Positions 53,690-63,551 of a DNA stretch of 64,000 nucleotides are shown here, piece after piece. The notes under the pieces were generated by a model. The model was not told where the DNA came from and made no database searches. It worked only from the letters and a program-made list of their open reading frames with translations. Positions within the stretch are counted from its first letter, which is position 1. Every line of letters starts with the position of its first letter. Made by a program: the position numbers and the translations under genes. Source of the stretch: Sulfitobacter sp. S190 (GTDB taxonomy: Bacteria; Pseudomonadota; Alphaproteobacteria; Rhodobacterales; Rhodobacteraceae); contig NZ_CP081120.1 in NCBI RefSeq assembly GCF_025141935.1, positions 3,452,040-3,516,039 of the forward strand, read 5' to 3'.

Positions 53690-54694
53690 TTAGGCCGCTT
53701 GCGCCAGTGGTCCCGCAAAAAGCTGGTCGGCGAAGGCGTCGAAATTCAGACCCTGCAGCACCGGCACACCCATATCGCGCAGCTCCGCAATCGCCGCGCG
53801 GCTTTCCGGGTCCGGACCCGGACCGGGTTCACGCAGCACCACGGCCCTGACACGACCCGGATGCCGTTTTGCGGCGTCGCGGTACACAAACGCATCGTGC
53901 TGGCCCGTATCACCAACGAGCACGTAATCAAGATCGGGGTTGGCCGCCATGAGCGTATCGATGCTGCCGCCTTTGTGATCACCGTGGGTGCCTGAGATGA
54001 ACTGGTTTTCACCCAGACCCAGATCGCGCAGGAACTTCGGGCCGCGCACCAGTTTCGCGCGACCAAAGATGGTGGCGATGAAGTGGTGCAGGTTCCACGG
54101 GCTGGAACTGACGTAGTAAACCGGATTGCGGCCATCGTCCGACAGGGCATCCATGAACCCCACCGCGTCCTTGAAGAGGCGGCGCGTCGTTGCGTTGCCC
54201 GTCATCGAAGTCCACAGGTTTTTCCAAAGCGAATACGCGCCCGTGCGCAACATTGTGTCGTCAATGTCCGAGATCACCCCGAAGCGGGCGCTCTTTTCGG
54301 GCACGAGAACGGAGCAGGCGGTTTCAACGTTCTTGCCGGGCAAGCGGACCGGTACGGAAATCCAGCCAACGCTGTCATCACGCGGCAGGTTCAGCGTGAA
54401 ATATCCTTCATCGTCGGATCGTGTCGTCACGCCCTGTGCCGCGACCTCGACATCGGCGACCTCATCCGTCGCGAACAGCGATACCATCTGTTTGAAGTTG
54501 GCCCATTTCGACTGTTCCGCCAGTGGCTCGTTGCGGCGCAGGGATGACAGCACCCGCCCGCGGACCACCAGATGTTCAGGCGTGGCGTAGCCGATATAGG
54601 GTTCGATGACTTGGCGGGTGTCGCGTTGCCCCTTGATGCTGTCGAGCAGCGATTCCAGCCACCATGCGGACTTGTGCAGTGCTTGTTTTATCAT
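53690..54694 (-). CDS. App1-family phosphatidate phosphatase-like protein (DUF2183)
   Basis: A 334-residue protein with a C-terminal HAD-like domain of the App1/DUF2183 type. The catalytic motif is VISDIDDTMLRTGAYS (DxDxT), then YYVSSSPWNLHHFIATIF and LVGDTGQHDAFVYRD. In yeast App1 this domain dephosphorylates phosphatidate; bacterial function is unproved. The N-terminal ~110 residues are beta-rich (VRGRVLSSLRRNEPLAEQSK). The ATG at 54694 is preferred over an upstream GTG. Confidence 0.88.
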   Translation of the reverse strand: MIKQALHKSAWWLESLLDSIKGQRDTRQVIEPYIGYATPEHLVVRGRVLSSLRRNEPLAEQSKWANFKQMVSLFATDEVADVEVAAQGVTTRSDDEGYFTLNLPRDDSVGWISVPVRLPGKNVETACSVLVPEKSARFGVISDIDDTMLRTGAYSLWKNLWTSMTGNATTRRLFKDAVGFMDALSDDGRNPVYYVSSSPWNLHHFIATIFGRAKLVRGPKFLRDLGLGENQFISGTHGDHKGGSIDTLMAANPDLDYVLVGDTGQHDAFVYRDAAKRHPGRVRAVVLREPGPGPDPESRAAIAELRDMGVPVLQGLNFDAFADQLFAGPLAQAA

Positions 54695-54724
54695 GAAAAG
54701 CCAACGCACGTGCGGCGATTTGGT

Positions 54725-55768
54725 TCAAAGACCGGTCCAGTCCAGGACGACTTTGCCCGATGATCCTGCGCGCATCGCGTCAAATCCGGCTTCGAAGTCC
54801 GCAGCGGAAAACCGGTGGGTGATCACGTTGGAGACATCCAGACCATTCTCGAGCATCGCAATCATCTTGTACCAGGTCTCAAAAATCTCGCGTCCATAGA
54901 CACCTTTGAGCGTGATCGCCTTGAATACGATCCGGCTCCAGTCGACGGGGGATTTGCCCGGTGGAATACCCAGCATCGCGATGCGGCCCCCCATCGTCAG
55001 CGCATCGACCATCTGGTCAAGCGCCCGTTGGTTGCCAGACATCTCAAGACCCACGTCAAAGCCCTGTGTCATCCCCAACCGTGCGATCACATCCCGCAAA
55101 TCCTCCTGTGTTACGTTGACGGGGACGATATCCGCAACCTTTTGCGCCAGTGCCAGCCTGTCGGCGTTGATGTCCGTGATAACCACATGGCGCGCGCCCA
55201 CATGACGCGCGACTGCCGCGGCCATGATCCCGATGGGGCCTGCGCCGGTGATCAGCACGTCCTCGCCCACCAGATCAAAGCTCAGCGCGGTATGGACGGC
55301 ATTGCCAAGCGGATCGAGTATGGCGCCGATATCATCGGAAATTCGATCGGGCAGCGGGACAACGTTGAATGCGGGCAGGCGCAAATACTGCGCGAAAGCG
55401 CCCTGTTCGTTGACACCGATGCCCCGGGTCGCCGGATCGAGGTGGAATTTTCCGGCGCGGCTTTGACGGGAGTTCTTGCCGATCAGATGCCCCTCGCCCG
55501 AACACCGCTGACCCAGTGTCAGTCCTTCGACATTGCGCCCCATCTCGACAATTTCGCCGGCAAACTCATGACCCGTGATCAACGGGATCGGGACCGTCCG
55601 GGCGGCCCACGCATCCCAGTTCCAAATGTGTACGTCGGTGCCGCAAATGCCGGTACGGTTGATCTTGATCAAAACATCTTCCGGCCCGATTTCGGGCACC
55701 GGAGCCGTGGTACGCCACAGCCCTTCGCGCGGGTAGAGTTTGGCCAGAGCCTGCATCTCATTGCTCAT
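54725..55768 (-). CDS. tdh: L-threonine 3-dehydrogenase, lacking structural-zinc cysteines
   Basis: A 347-residue zinc-type alcohol dehydrogenase family protein. It matches threonine dehydrogenase closely: [53 protein letters not shown] and [20 protein letters not shown]. The catalytic zinc ligands (Cys, His, Glu) are present. In the lobe where Escherichia coli Tdh has four structural-zinc cysteines, this protein reads [17 protein letters not shown], with Gly, Ser, Ser and Asp at those places. It is 11 bp downstream of kbl. A start at 55756 is also possible. Confidence 0.92.
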   Translation of the reverse strand: MSNEMQALAKLYPREGLWRTTAPVPEIGPEDVLIKINRTGICGTDVHIWNWDAWAARTVPIPLITGHEFAGEIVEMGRNVEGLTLGQRCSGEGHLIGKNSRQSRAGKFHLDPATRGIGVNEQGAFAQYLRLPAFNVVPLPDRISDDIGAILDPLGNAVHTALSFDLVGEDVLITGAGPIGIMAAAVARHVGARHVVITDINADRLALAQKVADIVPVNVTQEDLRDVIARLGMTQGFDVGLEMSGNQRALDQMVDALTMGGRIAMLGIPPGKSPVDWSRIVFKAITLKGVYGREIFETWYKMIAMLENGLDVSNVITHRFSAADFEAGFDAMRAGSSGKVVLDWTGL

Positions 55769-55779
55769 GGCGGCACCGG

Positions 55780-56964
55780 TCAGATCACGCCGCAGGCTTG
55801 GCCCGCGACCTTGAAAGCCGCCAAAGCGCGGTCGAGATCATCGCGCGTCAGTGCTGCGTTCATTTGTGTGCGGATGCGCGCCTGTCCGCGCGGCACGACC
55901 GGGAAGAAAAAGCCGCTGACATACACGCCTTCCTCGAAGAGGCGCGCCGCCATATCCTGTGCCAGCTGCGCCTCGCCCAGCATGACAGGTACAATCGGGT
56001 GTTCCCCCGGCAACAGATCGAAACCCAGCCGTTCCAGACCCGCCCGCCAATAGGCGGTGTTTTCGAACAAACGGGCGCGCAGATCGTCACCTTGCTCCAC
56101 CAGCTCCAGCGCCTTGATCCCCGCCGCAACGATCGAGGGCGGCAAGGAATTGGAAAACAGATAGGGGCGCGCGCGTTGCCGGAGCAGATCAATAACCGGC
56201 TTCGGCCCGGCAATATAGCCGCCGATGGCACCTCCCAGCGCTTTGCCCAGCGTCCCTGTCAGGATATCGACGTCGACACCTGCATGGGCGGGTGTGCCTG
56301 CCCCCTTGGGCCCCATGAATCCGGTCGCATGGCAATCGTCGACCATCACCATGGCATCGTACTTCTGCGCCAGAGCGCTGATTTCATCCAGTTTTGCGAG
56401 ATAGCCGTCCATGCTGAATACGCCGTCCGTCGCGATCATGATAAATCGCGCACCTTCGTCGCGGGCCAGCTTCAACTGCCCTTCCAGATCGGTCATGTCG
56501 CTGTTGGCATAGCGGTAGCGCTTGGCTTTGCACAACCGGATCCCGTCGATGATCGAGGCATGGTTGAGCGCATCGGAAATGATCGCATCTTCCTTGCCGA
56601 ACAGGGGCTCGAACAGTCCGCCATTGGCGTCAAAGCACGCAGCGAACAGGATCGAGTCGTCCTTGCCCAAAAATGCCGCGAGTTTCTGTTCCAATTTGCG
56701 GTGGATGTCCTGCGTGCCGCAGATAAAGCGGACCGAAGCCATGCCGAACCCCTTGGGGCCCATTGCGTTTTGCGCGGCGGCAATCAGGTCGGGATGATCG
56801 GCCAGCCCGAGGTAATTGTTGGCACATAGATTGATAACCTCACGGCCCGCGACCTCCACCTGCCCCCCTTGCGGTGACGTTATCAGCCGCTCCCGCTTGA
56901 GCATGCCGTCCGCGTCGATTTGCGACAGCGTCGCCGTGACATGGTCCAGATAGCTTTGGGTCAT
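55780..56964 (-). CDS. kbl: Glycine C-acetyltransferase (2-amino-3-ketobutyrate CoA ligase)
   Basis: A 394-residue PLP enzyme of the alpha-oxoamine synthase family. Key segments: [34 protein letters not shown] and the cofactor lysine in [18 protein letters not shown]. It splits 2-amino-3-ketobutyrate, the Tdh product, into glycine and acetyl-CoA. AGGAG precedes the ATG at 56964; the extended upstream frame is not needed. The kbl-tdh order is the usual threonine-degradation operon, and an XRE-cupin regulator lies 100 bp upstream. Confidence 0.96.
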   Translation of the reverse strand: MTQSYLDHVTATLSQIDADGMLKRERLITSPQGGQVEVAGREVINLCANNYLGLADHPDLIAAAQNAMGPKGFGMASVRFICGTQDIHRKLEQKLAAFLGKDDSILFAACFDANGGLFEPLFGKEDAIISDALNHASIIDGIRLCKAKRYRYANSDMTDLEGQLKLARDEGARFIMIATDGVFSMDGYLAKLDEISALAQKYDAMVMVDDCHATGFMGPKGAGTPAHAGVDVDILTGTLGKALGGAIGGYIAGPKPVIDLLRQRARPYLFSNSLPPSIVAAGIKALELVEQGDDLRARLFENTAYWRAGLERLGFDLLPGEHPIVPVMLGEAQLAQDMAARLFEEGVYVSGFFFPVVPRGQARIRTQMNAALTRDDLDRALAAFKVAGQACGVI

Positions 56965-56999
56965 GATGCATCTCCTCTTTCGGAACGCATCTACCATAA

Positions 57000-57013
57000 C
57001 GGATCGTCATCCG
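57000..57013. promoter_or_regulatory. Inverted repeat upstream of kbl
   Basis: CGGAT-CGTC-ATCCG, five-base perfect arms, 36 bp upstream of the kbl ATG; a further ACGGAT lies at 57035-57040. It is a candidate operator for the adjacent XRE-cupin regulator, in the 100-bp gap between that gene and kbl. Confidence 0.35.
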
Positions 57014-57064
57014 AAATAGAGGATTTCCTGTATTACGGATTTTTTCTTTTATCTTGGATTTCAG

Positions 57065-57631
57065 TCAGGCGTCCTGAACGACTAGGAAAGCCCGTACAGG
57101 CGCGTCACCTGCGTGAATCGCGTGGGCGACATCGGCCGCGTACCGAGCCGTATCGCCGGGGCCCAGCGCTTGCTGCGCGTCTCCGCTGCGCAGCGTCACA
57201 CTTCCTTCGATGACGCTCAGGTGTTCGCGTGCACCGCGGGTATGGGGCTGACTTTCGAGCCGCCCGCCCGCACCGATCAGCAGTTCGTAAACCTCATGCC
57301 GTCCTGCTTCCTCCGGCGGGGACAGGATGCGGATGCGGCACGACGCACCAAGATTATCTATGGTTGGCACATCATCCGACCGCAGGATCTCGATCCGCGC
57401 TGGTTCTGCCGCGCCATCGAGCAATCCCGCAAAATCGACCTGCAGCGCGCGGGTCAGGTTCCAAAGGGTCGCGATGGTCGGGCTGCTTTCGCCCCGCTCA
57501 ATCTGACTTACCATTGACCGGCTGACGCCAGACAGCTTTGCCACGGCATCGAGCGACAACCCCTGCGCCCGCCGTGCATCTTTCAGGCGGGTCGGCAGCT
57601 GGGTCAGGATAGCGTCGTCATTTTCCGTCAT
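57065..57631 (-). CDS. XRE-family regulator with C-terminal cupin domain
   Basis: A 188-residue (from the ATG at 57631) regulator. The helix-turn-helix is LKDARRAQGLSLDAVAKLSG followed by VSRSMVSQIERGESSPTIAT. The C-terminal half (about 105-185) is a cupin sensor: RLESQPHTRGAREHLSVIEG. It probably senses a small molecule and controls kbl-tdh and perhaps itself (inference from position). The frame stays open to an ATG at 57715, and ribosome sites are weak everywhere, so the start is uncertain. Confidence 0.85.
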   Translation of the reverse strand: MTENDDAILTQLPTRLKDARRAQGLSLDAVAKLSGVSRSMVSQIERGESSPTIATLWNLTRALQVDFAGLLDGAAEPARIEILRSDDVPTIDNLGASCRIRILSPPEEAGRHEVYELLIGAGGRLESQPHTRGAREHLSVIEGSVTLRSGDAQQALGPGDTARYAADVAHAIHAGDAPVRAFLVVQDA

Positions 57632-57745
57632 GACGGATATGTCGCCGTCCGCGTCAGCGGTGTCAAGCATCGCTGACGGAACGTCTCTACTGACAAGGCC
57701 GGATCGGGACCGCATAGTCAGGGCAACCTAACAGGGAGAGAGATC

Positions 57746-58924
57746 ATGGCTGACGATATCGTCATTCTGGGCGGCGCGCGGACCGCTATCGGCACCTTTG
57801 GCGGTGCGTTGGCGGGCACGGCGCCGACGGCGCTGGCGGCGGGTGTAACGCAAGCGGCGCTGGAGCGTGCGGGCGTGGCGGCGGACAAGGTGGGCCATGT
57901 GGTCTTTGGCCATGTCATCAACACCGAACCGCGCGACATGTATCTCAGCCGTGTTGCGGCGATGGATGCGGGTGTGCCCGAAACCGTGCCTGCCATGAAC
58001 GTCAACCGGCTGTGCGGCTCAGGGGTTCAGGCGTTCGTTTCGGCGACGCAATCATTGATGCTGGGCGATAGCGATTTTGCGGTTGCGGGCGGCGCCGAAA
58101 ACATGAGCCGGTCGCCCTTTATCATGCCCGCCGCGCGCTGGGGCCAAAAGATGGGGGACGTCAAGACGCTGGACATGATGCTGGGGGCGCTGAACTGCCC
58201 GTTTGGCACAGGCCACATGGGCGTCACGGCCGAGAATGTGGCAGCCGAACACGACATCACGCGCGACCAGCAGGACGCCTTTGCGATGCAAAGCCAGGAA
58301 CGCGCGGCAGCGGCGATCGAGGCGGGATATTTCGCCGATCAGATCGTTCCGGTCGAGGTCAAGAAGGGCCGTGAAACTGTTTCTTTTCAGGTAGATGAAC
58401 ACCCCAAGGCGACATCGCTTGAGCAGCTGGGCAAGCTGCGGGCGGTGTTCCAGAAAGACGGGTCGGTGACGGCGGGGAACGCCAGCGGAATCAACGACGG
58501 GGCGGCGGCGATCGTGCTGGCGCGCGCGGGTGCTGCAGAGGCTGCGGGCCTTACGCCGCGGGCGCGGGTGATCGGCTATGCCCACGCGGGTGTGCGGCCA
58601 CAGGTCATGGGCATCGGACCCATCCCCGCGGTACAGAATCTGCTGGAAAAAACCGGCCTCAAGGCATCGGATTTCGATGTGATCGAGAGCAACGAAGCCT
58701 TTGCATCCCAAGCACTTGCGGTGAGCAAGGCGCTGGATTTCGACCCTGCGAAGGTGAACCCGAACGGCGGTGCGATTGCGCTGGGTCATCCGGTGGGCGC
58801 GACGGGGGCGATCATTACCGTCAAGGCGCTGTATGAGCTGGAACGGACGGGCGGAAAACGCGCGTTGATCACCATGTGCATCGGCGGCGGGCAAGGTATC
58901 GCACTGGCAATCGAGCGCCTTTAG
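57746..58924 (+). CDS. Thiolase (acetyl-CoA C-acyltransferase)
   Basis: A 392-residue thiolase. The acyl-accepting Cys90 lies in MNVNRLCGSGVQAF, the His motif is NPNGGAIALGHPVGATG, and the second Cys is in TMCIGGGQGIAL. Family members condense or cleave acetyl-CoA units in beta-oxidation or polyhydroxybutyrate synthesis; sequence alone does not decide. GGGAGAG precedes the ATG. It is divergent from the XRE-cupin regulator and monocistronic, ending in a hairpin terminator. Confidence 0.93.
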   Translation: MADDIVILGGARTAIGTFGGALAGTAPTALAAGVTQAALERAGVAADKVGHVVFGHVINTEPRDMYLSRVAAMDAGVPETVPAMNVNRLCGSGVQAFVSATQSLMLGDSDFAVAGGAENMSRSPFIMPAARWGQKMGDVKTLDMMLGALNCPFGTGHMGVTAENVAAEHDITRDQQDAFAMQSQERAAAAIEAGYFADQIVPVEVKKGRETVSFQVDEHPKATSLEQLGKLRAVFQKDGSVTAGNASGINDGAAAIVLARAGAAEAAGLTPRARVIGYAHAGVRPQVMGIGPIPAVQNLLEKTGLKASDFDVIESNEAFASQALAVSKALDFDPAKVNPNGGAIALGHPVGATGAIITVKALYELERTGGKRALITMCIGGGQGIALAIERL

Positions 58925-58957
58925 GCGGCATACACCGCGCGTACACAGCGCGTGCAC

Positions 58958-58990
58958 AAAGGCGTCATACACTTGTGTGACGCCTTTTTC
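58958..58990. terminator. Terminator shared by thiolase and ubiB genes
   Basis: AAAGGCGTCA and TGACGCCTTT form a 10-bp perfect stem with a 10-nt loop, flanked by TTTTTC on the plus strand. It lies between convergent stops (58924 and 59004) and could act in both directions. Confidence 0.85.
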
Positions 58991-59003
58991 GTATCTTCAA
59001 AAC

Positions 59004-60536
59004 TCAGAAAATCGCGTCCAGCAGCGCGATCAGCAGCGACGCGACACCGGCACCGACAACCGCCGACAGCATCAGCCACCGCTTGAACGGTCTGGCCGCG
59101 GGTTCGGGTGTTTCGGCCTGGCGGATCAACGCCGCCTCGACCAAGGCGGGCAGACGCGGGCCGAATCGCGACAGCACGCGCGCCGTGCGAGTGAGATCGG
59201 AAATCACCGCCTTCGGGCCGATGGATTTGGTGATGTAGTCGGTCACGATGGGCGCTGCGACCTGCCAGATGTTCATCTGGGGATTGAGCGACCGCGCGAC
59301 ACCTTCGACCACGACCATCGTGCGCTGCAACAGGATCAGTTCGGTGCGGGTTTCCATGCCGAAGCGTTCGGTGACCTCGAACAGATAGGCGAGCAGCCGG
59401 CCCATCGAAATGCGGCTGGCATCCATGCCGAAAATCGGCTCGCCCACGGCACGCAGGGCGCGGGCAAATTCATCGACGTTCTTGTCGGCGGGCACGTATC
59501 CGGCTTCGAAGTGGACTTCGGCAACCCGCTGGTAGTCGCGGCGGATGAAGCCGTAGAGAATCTCGGCGTAGACGCGACGGGTGTATTCGTCGATGTGCCC
59601 CATGATGCCGAAGTCGAGCGCGATGATATTGCCATTCGCCGCGACCTTGAGATTGCCCTGATGCATGTCGCCGTGGAAATAGCCGTCGCGTAGGGCGTGC
59701 TGCAGGAACAGCGCGAGTATCCGTTCGGACAGTTCGATCCGGTCGTGGCCCGCGGCATCGAGCGCGTCGTTGTCGCCGATCTGAATGCCTTCGGCCCAGC
59801 CAAGGGTCATGACGCGCCGGGCCGAATGATCCCATTTGACGGCGGGCAATTCGAAACCGGGGTCATTTTCGGTGTTGGCAGCATATTCGGAGGCGGCGGC
59901 GGATTCGAGACGCAGATCGAGTTCGCCGCGCACCACGCCATCGAAATGTTCGATCACGTCCATCGGCCGCAACCGGCGCGAGCCGGGCGAGAAGAGTTCG
60001 ACCATACGCGCGGCGAGATAGAAGGCGTCCACATCCTTGCGGAAGGCTTTTTCGATACCGGGCCGCAAGACCTTGACCGCGACGTCTTCGCCCGTGTCGG
60101 CGAGACGGGCGCGGTGGACCTGTGCGATGGAAGCCGCGGCGACGGGTTCGGAGAATTCGGAAAAGATGGTGTCGACGGGCTGGCCCAGTTCACGGGCCAC
60201 TTCGGCCTTGGCCGTTTCAATGTCGAAAGGGGGCAGTTTGTCCTGCAGCACGCGCAATTGCAGCGCCATGTCGGGGCCAACCACGTCGGGCCGCGTTGAC
60301 AGGATTTGCCCGAATTTGATGTAGGCGGGGCCGAGGGCCACCAGCGCACGTGTCGCGGCGGGCTGTTTCGGGTCGCCCTTGTAGCCGAGCGGTTTGAACG
60401 GGATCGCCAGCGTGCGGGCCAGCAGGCGCACGGGTTTGGGCGCCTCGAATGCATCGAGCACGGCGTTCATCGCGCCGGTACGCTCCAGCGTGGCGCCCGT
60501 GCGGATCAGCCGCCAGATGTTGTGCGGTCCGCGCAT
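59004..60536 (-). CDS. ubiB: Ubiquinone biosynthesis kinase-like protein UbiB
   Basis: A 510-residue ABC1/ADCK-type atypical kinase. Family motifs are ALGPAYIKFGQILSTRPDVV (KxGQ), AAASIAQVHRARLADTGEDV (Ala-rich loop with invariant Lys) and YFHGDMHQGNLKVAANGNII ALDFG region. Two membrane segments sit at the C-terminus (about 475-508). UbiB is needed for ubiquinone synthesis. Its ATG is one base past the ubiE stop, forming a ubiE-ubiB operon. Confidence 0.95.
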   Translation of the reverse strand: MRGPHNIWRLIRTGATLERTGAMNAVLDAFEAPKPVRLLARTLAIPFKPLGYKGDPKQPAATRALVALGPAYIKFGQILSTRPDVVGPDMALQLRVLQDKLPPFDIETAKAEVARELGQPVDTIFSEFSEPVAAASIAQVHRARLADTGEDVAVKVLRPGIEKAFRKDVDAFYLAARMVELFSPGSRRLRPMDVIEHFDGVVRGELDLRLESAAASEYAANTENDPGFELPAVKWDHSARRVMTLGWAEGIQIGDNDALDAAGHDRIELSERILALFLQHALRDGYFHGDMHQGNLKVAANGNIIALDFGIMGHIDEYTRRVYAEILYGFIRRDYQRVAEVHFEAGYVPADKNVDEFARALRAVGEPIFGMDASRISMGRLLAYLFEVTERFGMETRTELILLQRTMVVVEGVARSLNPQMNIWQVAAPIVTDYITKSIGPKAVISDLTRTARVLSRFGPRLPALVEAALIRQAETPEPAARPFKRWLMLSAVVGAGVASLLIALLDAIF

Positions 60537-60537
60537 G

Positions 60538-61281
60538 TCAGATTTTCCAGCCCGAATGAAGGGCGGCGATGCCCATGCTGAGATTGCGGTATTTCGCGTT
60601 CTCGAACCCCGCTTTGCGCACCATGCCGAGGAACGTGTCCTGATCGGGGAAGTTGCGGATCGATTCGACGAGATACTGGTAGCTGTCGCGGTCGTTCGCG
60701 ATCAGTTGCCCCATGCGCGGGATCACGTTGAAGCTGTAGAGATCATAGGCCTTTTGCATCGCGGGGTTGGGCAGCTGGCTGAATTCCAGCACCATCAGGC
60801 GGCCACCGGGTTTAAGCACGCGGTAGGCTTCGTTCAGGGCCTCCTGCGGGCGGGTCACGTTCCGGATGCCGAACGAGATGGTGTAGACGTCAAAGCTGTT
60901 CGCGTCGAAGGGCAGCGCCATCGCGTCGCCCACCACCCAGTCGAGACTGTCGGCCATGCGGTCGGCCTCGGCGCGCTTGCGGCCCTCGACCAGCATGCCT
61001 TCGGTGAGATCGCAGACGGTGGCGTGACCGTGGCCCGCCCGGCCCAGGAATTTGAACGCCACATCACCGGTGCCCCCCGCCACATCCAGCAGGCGCTGGC
61101 CGGGGCGCGGCGCGAGCCAGTCCATCATCGCCTCTTTCCAGATGCGGTGGATGCCCACGCTCATCACGTCGTTCATGATATCGTATTTGTTGGCCACATC
61201 ATTGAACAGGGTGCGGACCTTTCCGGCTTTTTCCTCTTCGCGGATGGTTTCAAAGCCGAAGTGCGTCGTCTTGTCAGTCAT
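60538..61281 (-). CDS. ubiE: Ubiquinone/menaquinone methyltransferase UbiE
   Basis: A 247-residue SAM-dependent C-methyltransferase. The SAM-binding motif is [20 protein letters not shown], and the UbiE signatures are [20 protein letters not shown] and [20 protein letters not shown]. It methylates the demethoxy-quinone ring in ubiquinone synthesis. It is divergent from mutM, 89 bp away, and precedes ubiB. Confidence 0.96.
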   Translation of the reverse strand: MTDKTTHFGFETIREEEKAGKVRTLFNDVANKYDIMNDVMSVGIHRIWKEAMMDWLAPRPGQRLLDVAGGTGDVAFKFLGRAGHGHATVCDLTEGMLVEGRKRAEADRMADSLDWVVGDAMALPFDANSFDVYTISFGIRNVTRPQEALNEAYRVLKPGGRLMVLEFSQLPNPAMQKAYDLYSFNVIPRMGQLIANDRDSYQYLVESIRNFPDQDTFLGMVRKAGFENAKYRNLSMGIAALHSGWKI

Positions 61282-61370
61282 GTGATGGGGTCCTGATCTT
61301 GTCTCGTGTCAGATATAGCCTCAGATAGGCGGGTGCAAACTGCCAATTGCCGCAGCCCGAGGAGAGCGTG

Positions 61371-62222
61371 ATGCCAGAACTGCCCGAAGTGGAAACCGTG
61401 CGCCGGGGATTGGCCCCCGCGATGGAGGGTGTGGTAATCGCGCAGGCGGATGTGAACCGCCCCGATCTGCGCTGGCCGTTCCCGCCCGATATGGCCGCGC
61501 GGCTGACGGGCCAGCGGGTGGAGCGCCTGCGGCGGCGGTCGAAATACATCCTTGCCGATCTGAGCGGCGGCGAGACACTGCTGGTGCATCTGGGCATGTC
61601 GGGGCGCATGTTGGTGTCGGGCGATCCGCTGGGCCAGTTCGTGCATGACCATCCGGCGGCCCAGAAACACGACCACGTTGTCCTGCATATGGAGAACGGC
61701 GCGCGCATCACGTTCAACGACCCGCGCCGCTTTGGTGCGATGGACCTGATGGACACCGCAACCGCCGACGATCACAAGCTGCTGGCGGTGCTGGGGCCCG
61801 AGCCGCTGAGCAATGATTTCAACGAAGCGATTCTGGTGGCGGCCTTTGCCGGACGCACCACACCGGTGAAATCCGCGCTGCTGGATCAGCGTATCGTTGC
61901 AGGATTGGGCAATATTTACGTCTGCGAGACGCTTTTTCGGGCGAAAATCAGCCCGCGACGTAAGGTCGGAAATATCGCCGCTACACGCGTTGCGGGAATG
62001 GTTCCGATCATCCGCGACGTGCTGGCCGAGGCGATCGAAGCGGGTGGTTCCAGTCTGCGCGATTTCCGGCAAGCCGATGGAGAGCTTGGATATTTTCAGC
62101 ATTCCTTTGACGTCTATGGCCGCGAGGGACAGCCCTGCAAGCGGGAGGGATGCGGGGGAACGGTGGCGCGGATTGTGCAGTCGGGTCGGTCATCTTTCTA
62201 CTGCCGGGTATGTCAAAGATAG
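61371..62222 (+). CDS. mutM: Formamidopyrimidine-DNA glycosylase MutM
   Basis: A 283-residue DNA repair enzyme that removes 8-oxoguanine. The N-terminus [14 protein letters not shown] contains the catalytic Pro2 and Glu3, and a lysine lies in the [10 protein letters not shown] region. The C-terminal zinc finger is [20 protein letters not shown] then FYCRVCQR, with four Cys. GAGGAGAG precedes the ATG. Divergent from ubiE, a common order near the origin in Rhodobacterales. Confidence 0.97.
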   Translation: MPELPEVETVRRGLAPAMEGVVIAQADVNRPDLRWPFPPDMAARLTGQRVERLRRRSKYILADLSGGETLLVHLGMSGRMLVSGDPLGQFVHDHPAAQKHDHVVLHMENGARITFNDPRRFGAMDLMDTATADDHKLLAVLGPEPLSNDFNEAILVAAFAGRTTPVKSALLDQRIVAGLGNIYVCETLFRAKISPRRKVGNIAATRVAGMVPIIRDVLAEAIEAGGSSLRDFRQADGELGYFQHSFDVYGREGQPCKREGCGGTVARIVQSGRSSFYCRVCQR

Positions 62223-62285
62223 CTTGAACCGCTTTGACCGCGTGATATGCACGAACGTCTGAGCAACAACAAAGGGCCACCTTAC

Positions 62286-63062
62286 ATGGCTTATGAAACG
62301 ATCATCCTCGATGTCGACAACCACGTGGCCCTGATTACGCTTAATCGGCCCGATGCGCTGAACGCGTTGAATGATCAGCTGATGTCCGAGCTGGCCGACT
62401 GTCTGAAGGGCTGTCAGGACAACGAGAAGGTGCGCTGCATCGTCATCACCGGATCGGAGAAGGCTTTTGCCGCGGGCGCCGACATCGCGATGATGAAGGA
62501 CAAGTCCTTTGTCGATGCGTTCGCGGGCGATCTGTTCACGCAGGAAACCGACCAGATCATGCGCGTGCGCAAGCCGATCATCGCGGCGGTGTCGGGCTAT
62601 GCGTTGGGCGGGGGCTGTGAGCTGGCGATGATGTGCGATTTCATCATCGCGTCGGAAAGCGCCAAGTTCGGCCAGCCCGAGATCAATCTGGGCGTGGTGG
62701 CCGGCATTGGCGGCACCCAGCGTCTGACCCGCATCGTGGGCAAGTCCAAAGCGATGGACATGAACCTGACGGGCCGCTTCATGGATGCCGAAGAGGCAGA
62801 GCGTTCGGGGCTGGCCAGCCGTGTCGTGCCGATCAAGAAGCTGATGGACGAAGCGATGGGCGCCGCACAGAAGATTGCCGAGAAATCGATGATTTCGGTC
62901 ATGGTCGTGAAGGAAGCGGTCAACCGCGCCTATGAGGTGCCGCTGCGCGAAGGTCTGCTGTTCGAGCGTCGGATGTTCCATTCGCTGTTTGCGACAGAAG
63001 ATCAGGCCGAAGGCATGGGCGCTTTCCTCGAAAAACGCGAAGCGCAGTTCCGCGATCGCTGA
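62286..63062 (+). CDS. Enoyl-CoA hydratase
   Basis: A 258-residue crotonase-fold enzyme. Oxyanion-hole segments are [17 protein letters not shown] and [18 protein letters not shown], with likely catalytic glutamates in GGGCELAM and the [20 protein letters not shown] block. It hydrates trans-2-enoyl-CoA in beta-oxidation. AAAGGG lies upstream of the ATG at 62286; a longer reading from 62247 lacks support. It lies 63 bp after mutM. Confidence 0.95.
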   Translation: MAYETIILDVDNHVALITLNRPDALNALNDQLMSELADCLKGCQDNEKVRCIVITGSEKAFAAGADIAMMKDKSFVDAFAGDLFTQETDQIMRVRKPIIAAVSGYALGGGCELAMMCDFIIASESAKFGQPEINLGVVAGIGGTQRLTRIVGKSKAMDMNLTGRFMDAEEAERSGLASRVVPIKKLMDEAMGAAQKIAEKSMISVMVVKEAVNRAYEVPLREGLLFERRMFHSLFATEDQAEGMGAFLEKREAQFRDR

Positions 63063-63065
63063 GAC

Positions 63066-63087
63066 GGCGGGGCAATGCGCCCCCGCC
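63066..63087 (+). terminator. Hairpin terminator after enoyl-CoA hydratase
   Basis: GGCGGGG and CCCCGCC form a 7-bp stem with an 8-nt loop, 3 bp after the stop, followed by CTTTAC. A weak T run makes this a moderate terminator. Confidence 0.6.
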
Positions 63088-63235
63088 CTTTACATCCCTT
63101 GGCAATTGCCGCTATAGGCAGCGCCAGACATGCGCGTGCAGCCCGCTCAGGCTAGAATCACCTACCGGTTGGTCCGGTCCGGGTTTGGCTATGCGCTACC
63201 TATATTAATTCGGAATTCACGGAAGGTGATCTCAC

Positions 63236-63499
63236 ATGGCAAACTCCCCACAGGCGAAGAAACGCGCCCGTCAGAACGAAAAGCGTTTTGCGGTCAACAA
63301 AGCACGTCGTTCGCGCATCCGCACGTACCTGCGCCAGGTCGAAGAAGCGATTGAATCGGGCGACAAGGACAACGCGGCAGCCGCACTGAAAGCGGCACAG
63401 CCCGAGCTGATGCGCGGCGTCACGAAAGGCGTATTCCACAAGAACACGGCATCGCGCAAAATGTCGCGTCTGGCCGCACGGGTCAAAGCCCTGGGCTGA
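63236..63499 (+). CDS. rpsT: 30S ribosomal protein S20
   Basis: An 87-residue, Lys/Arg/Ala-rich protein, [20 protein letters not shown] then [20 protein letters not shown], the standard S20 sequence that binds 16S rRNA. GGAAGGTGAT precedes the ATG. It stands alone between two terminators. In Rhodobacterales, rpsT is normally next to dnaA, which suggests dnaA lies just beyond the right edge. Confidence 0.98.
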   Translation: MANSPQAKKRARQNEKRFAVNKARRSRIRTYLRQVEEAIESGDKDNAAAALKAAQPELMRGVTKGVFHKNTASRKMSRLAARVKALG

Positions 63500-63522
63500 T
63501 TCCAGCGTCAAAATGATTCTTG

Positions 63523-63551
63523 AAGGCGTCGCATTTTGCGGCGCCTTTTTG
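63523..63551 (+). terminator. rpsT terminator
   Basis: AAGGCGTCGC and GCGGCGCCTT form a 10-bp stem (one T-G wobble) with a 5-nt loop and end in a T run. It lies 23 bp after the rpsT stop. Confidence 0.9.
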
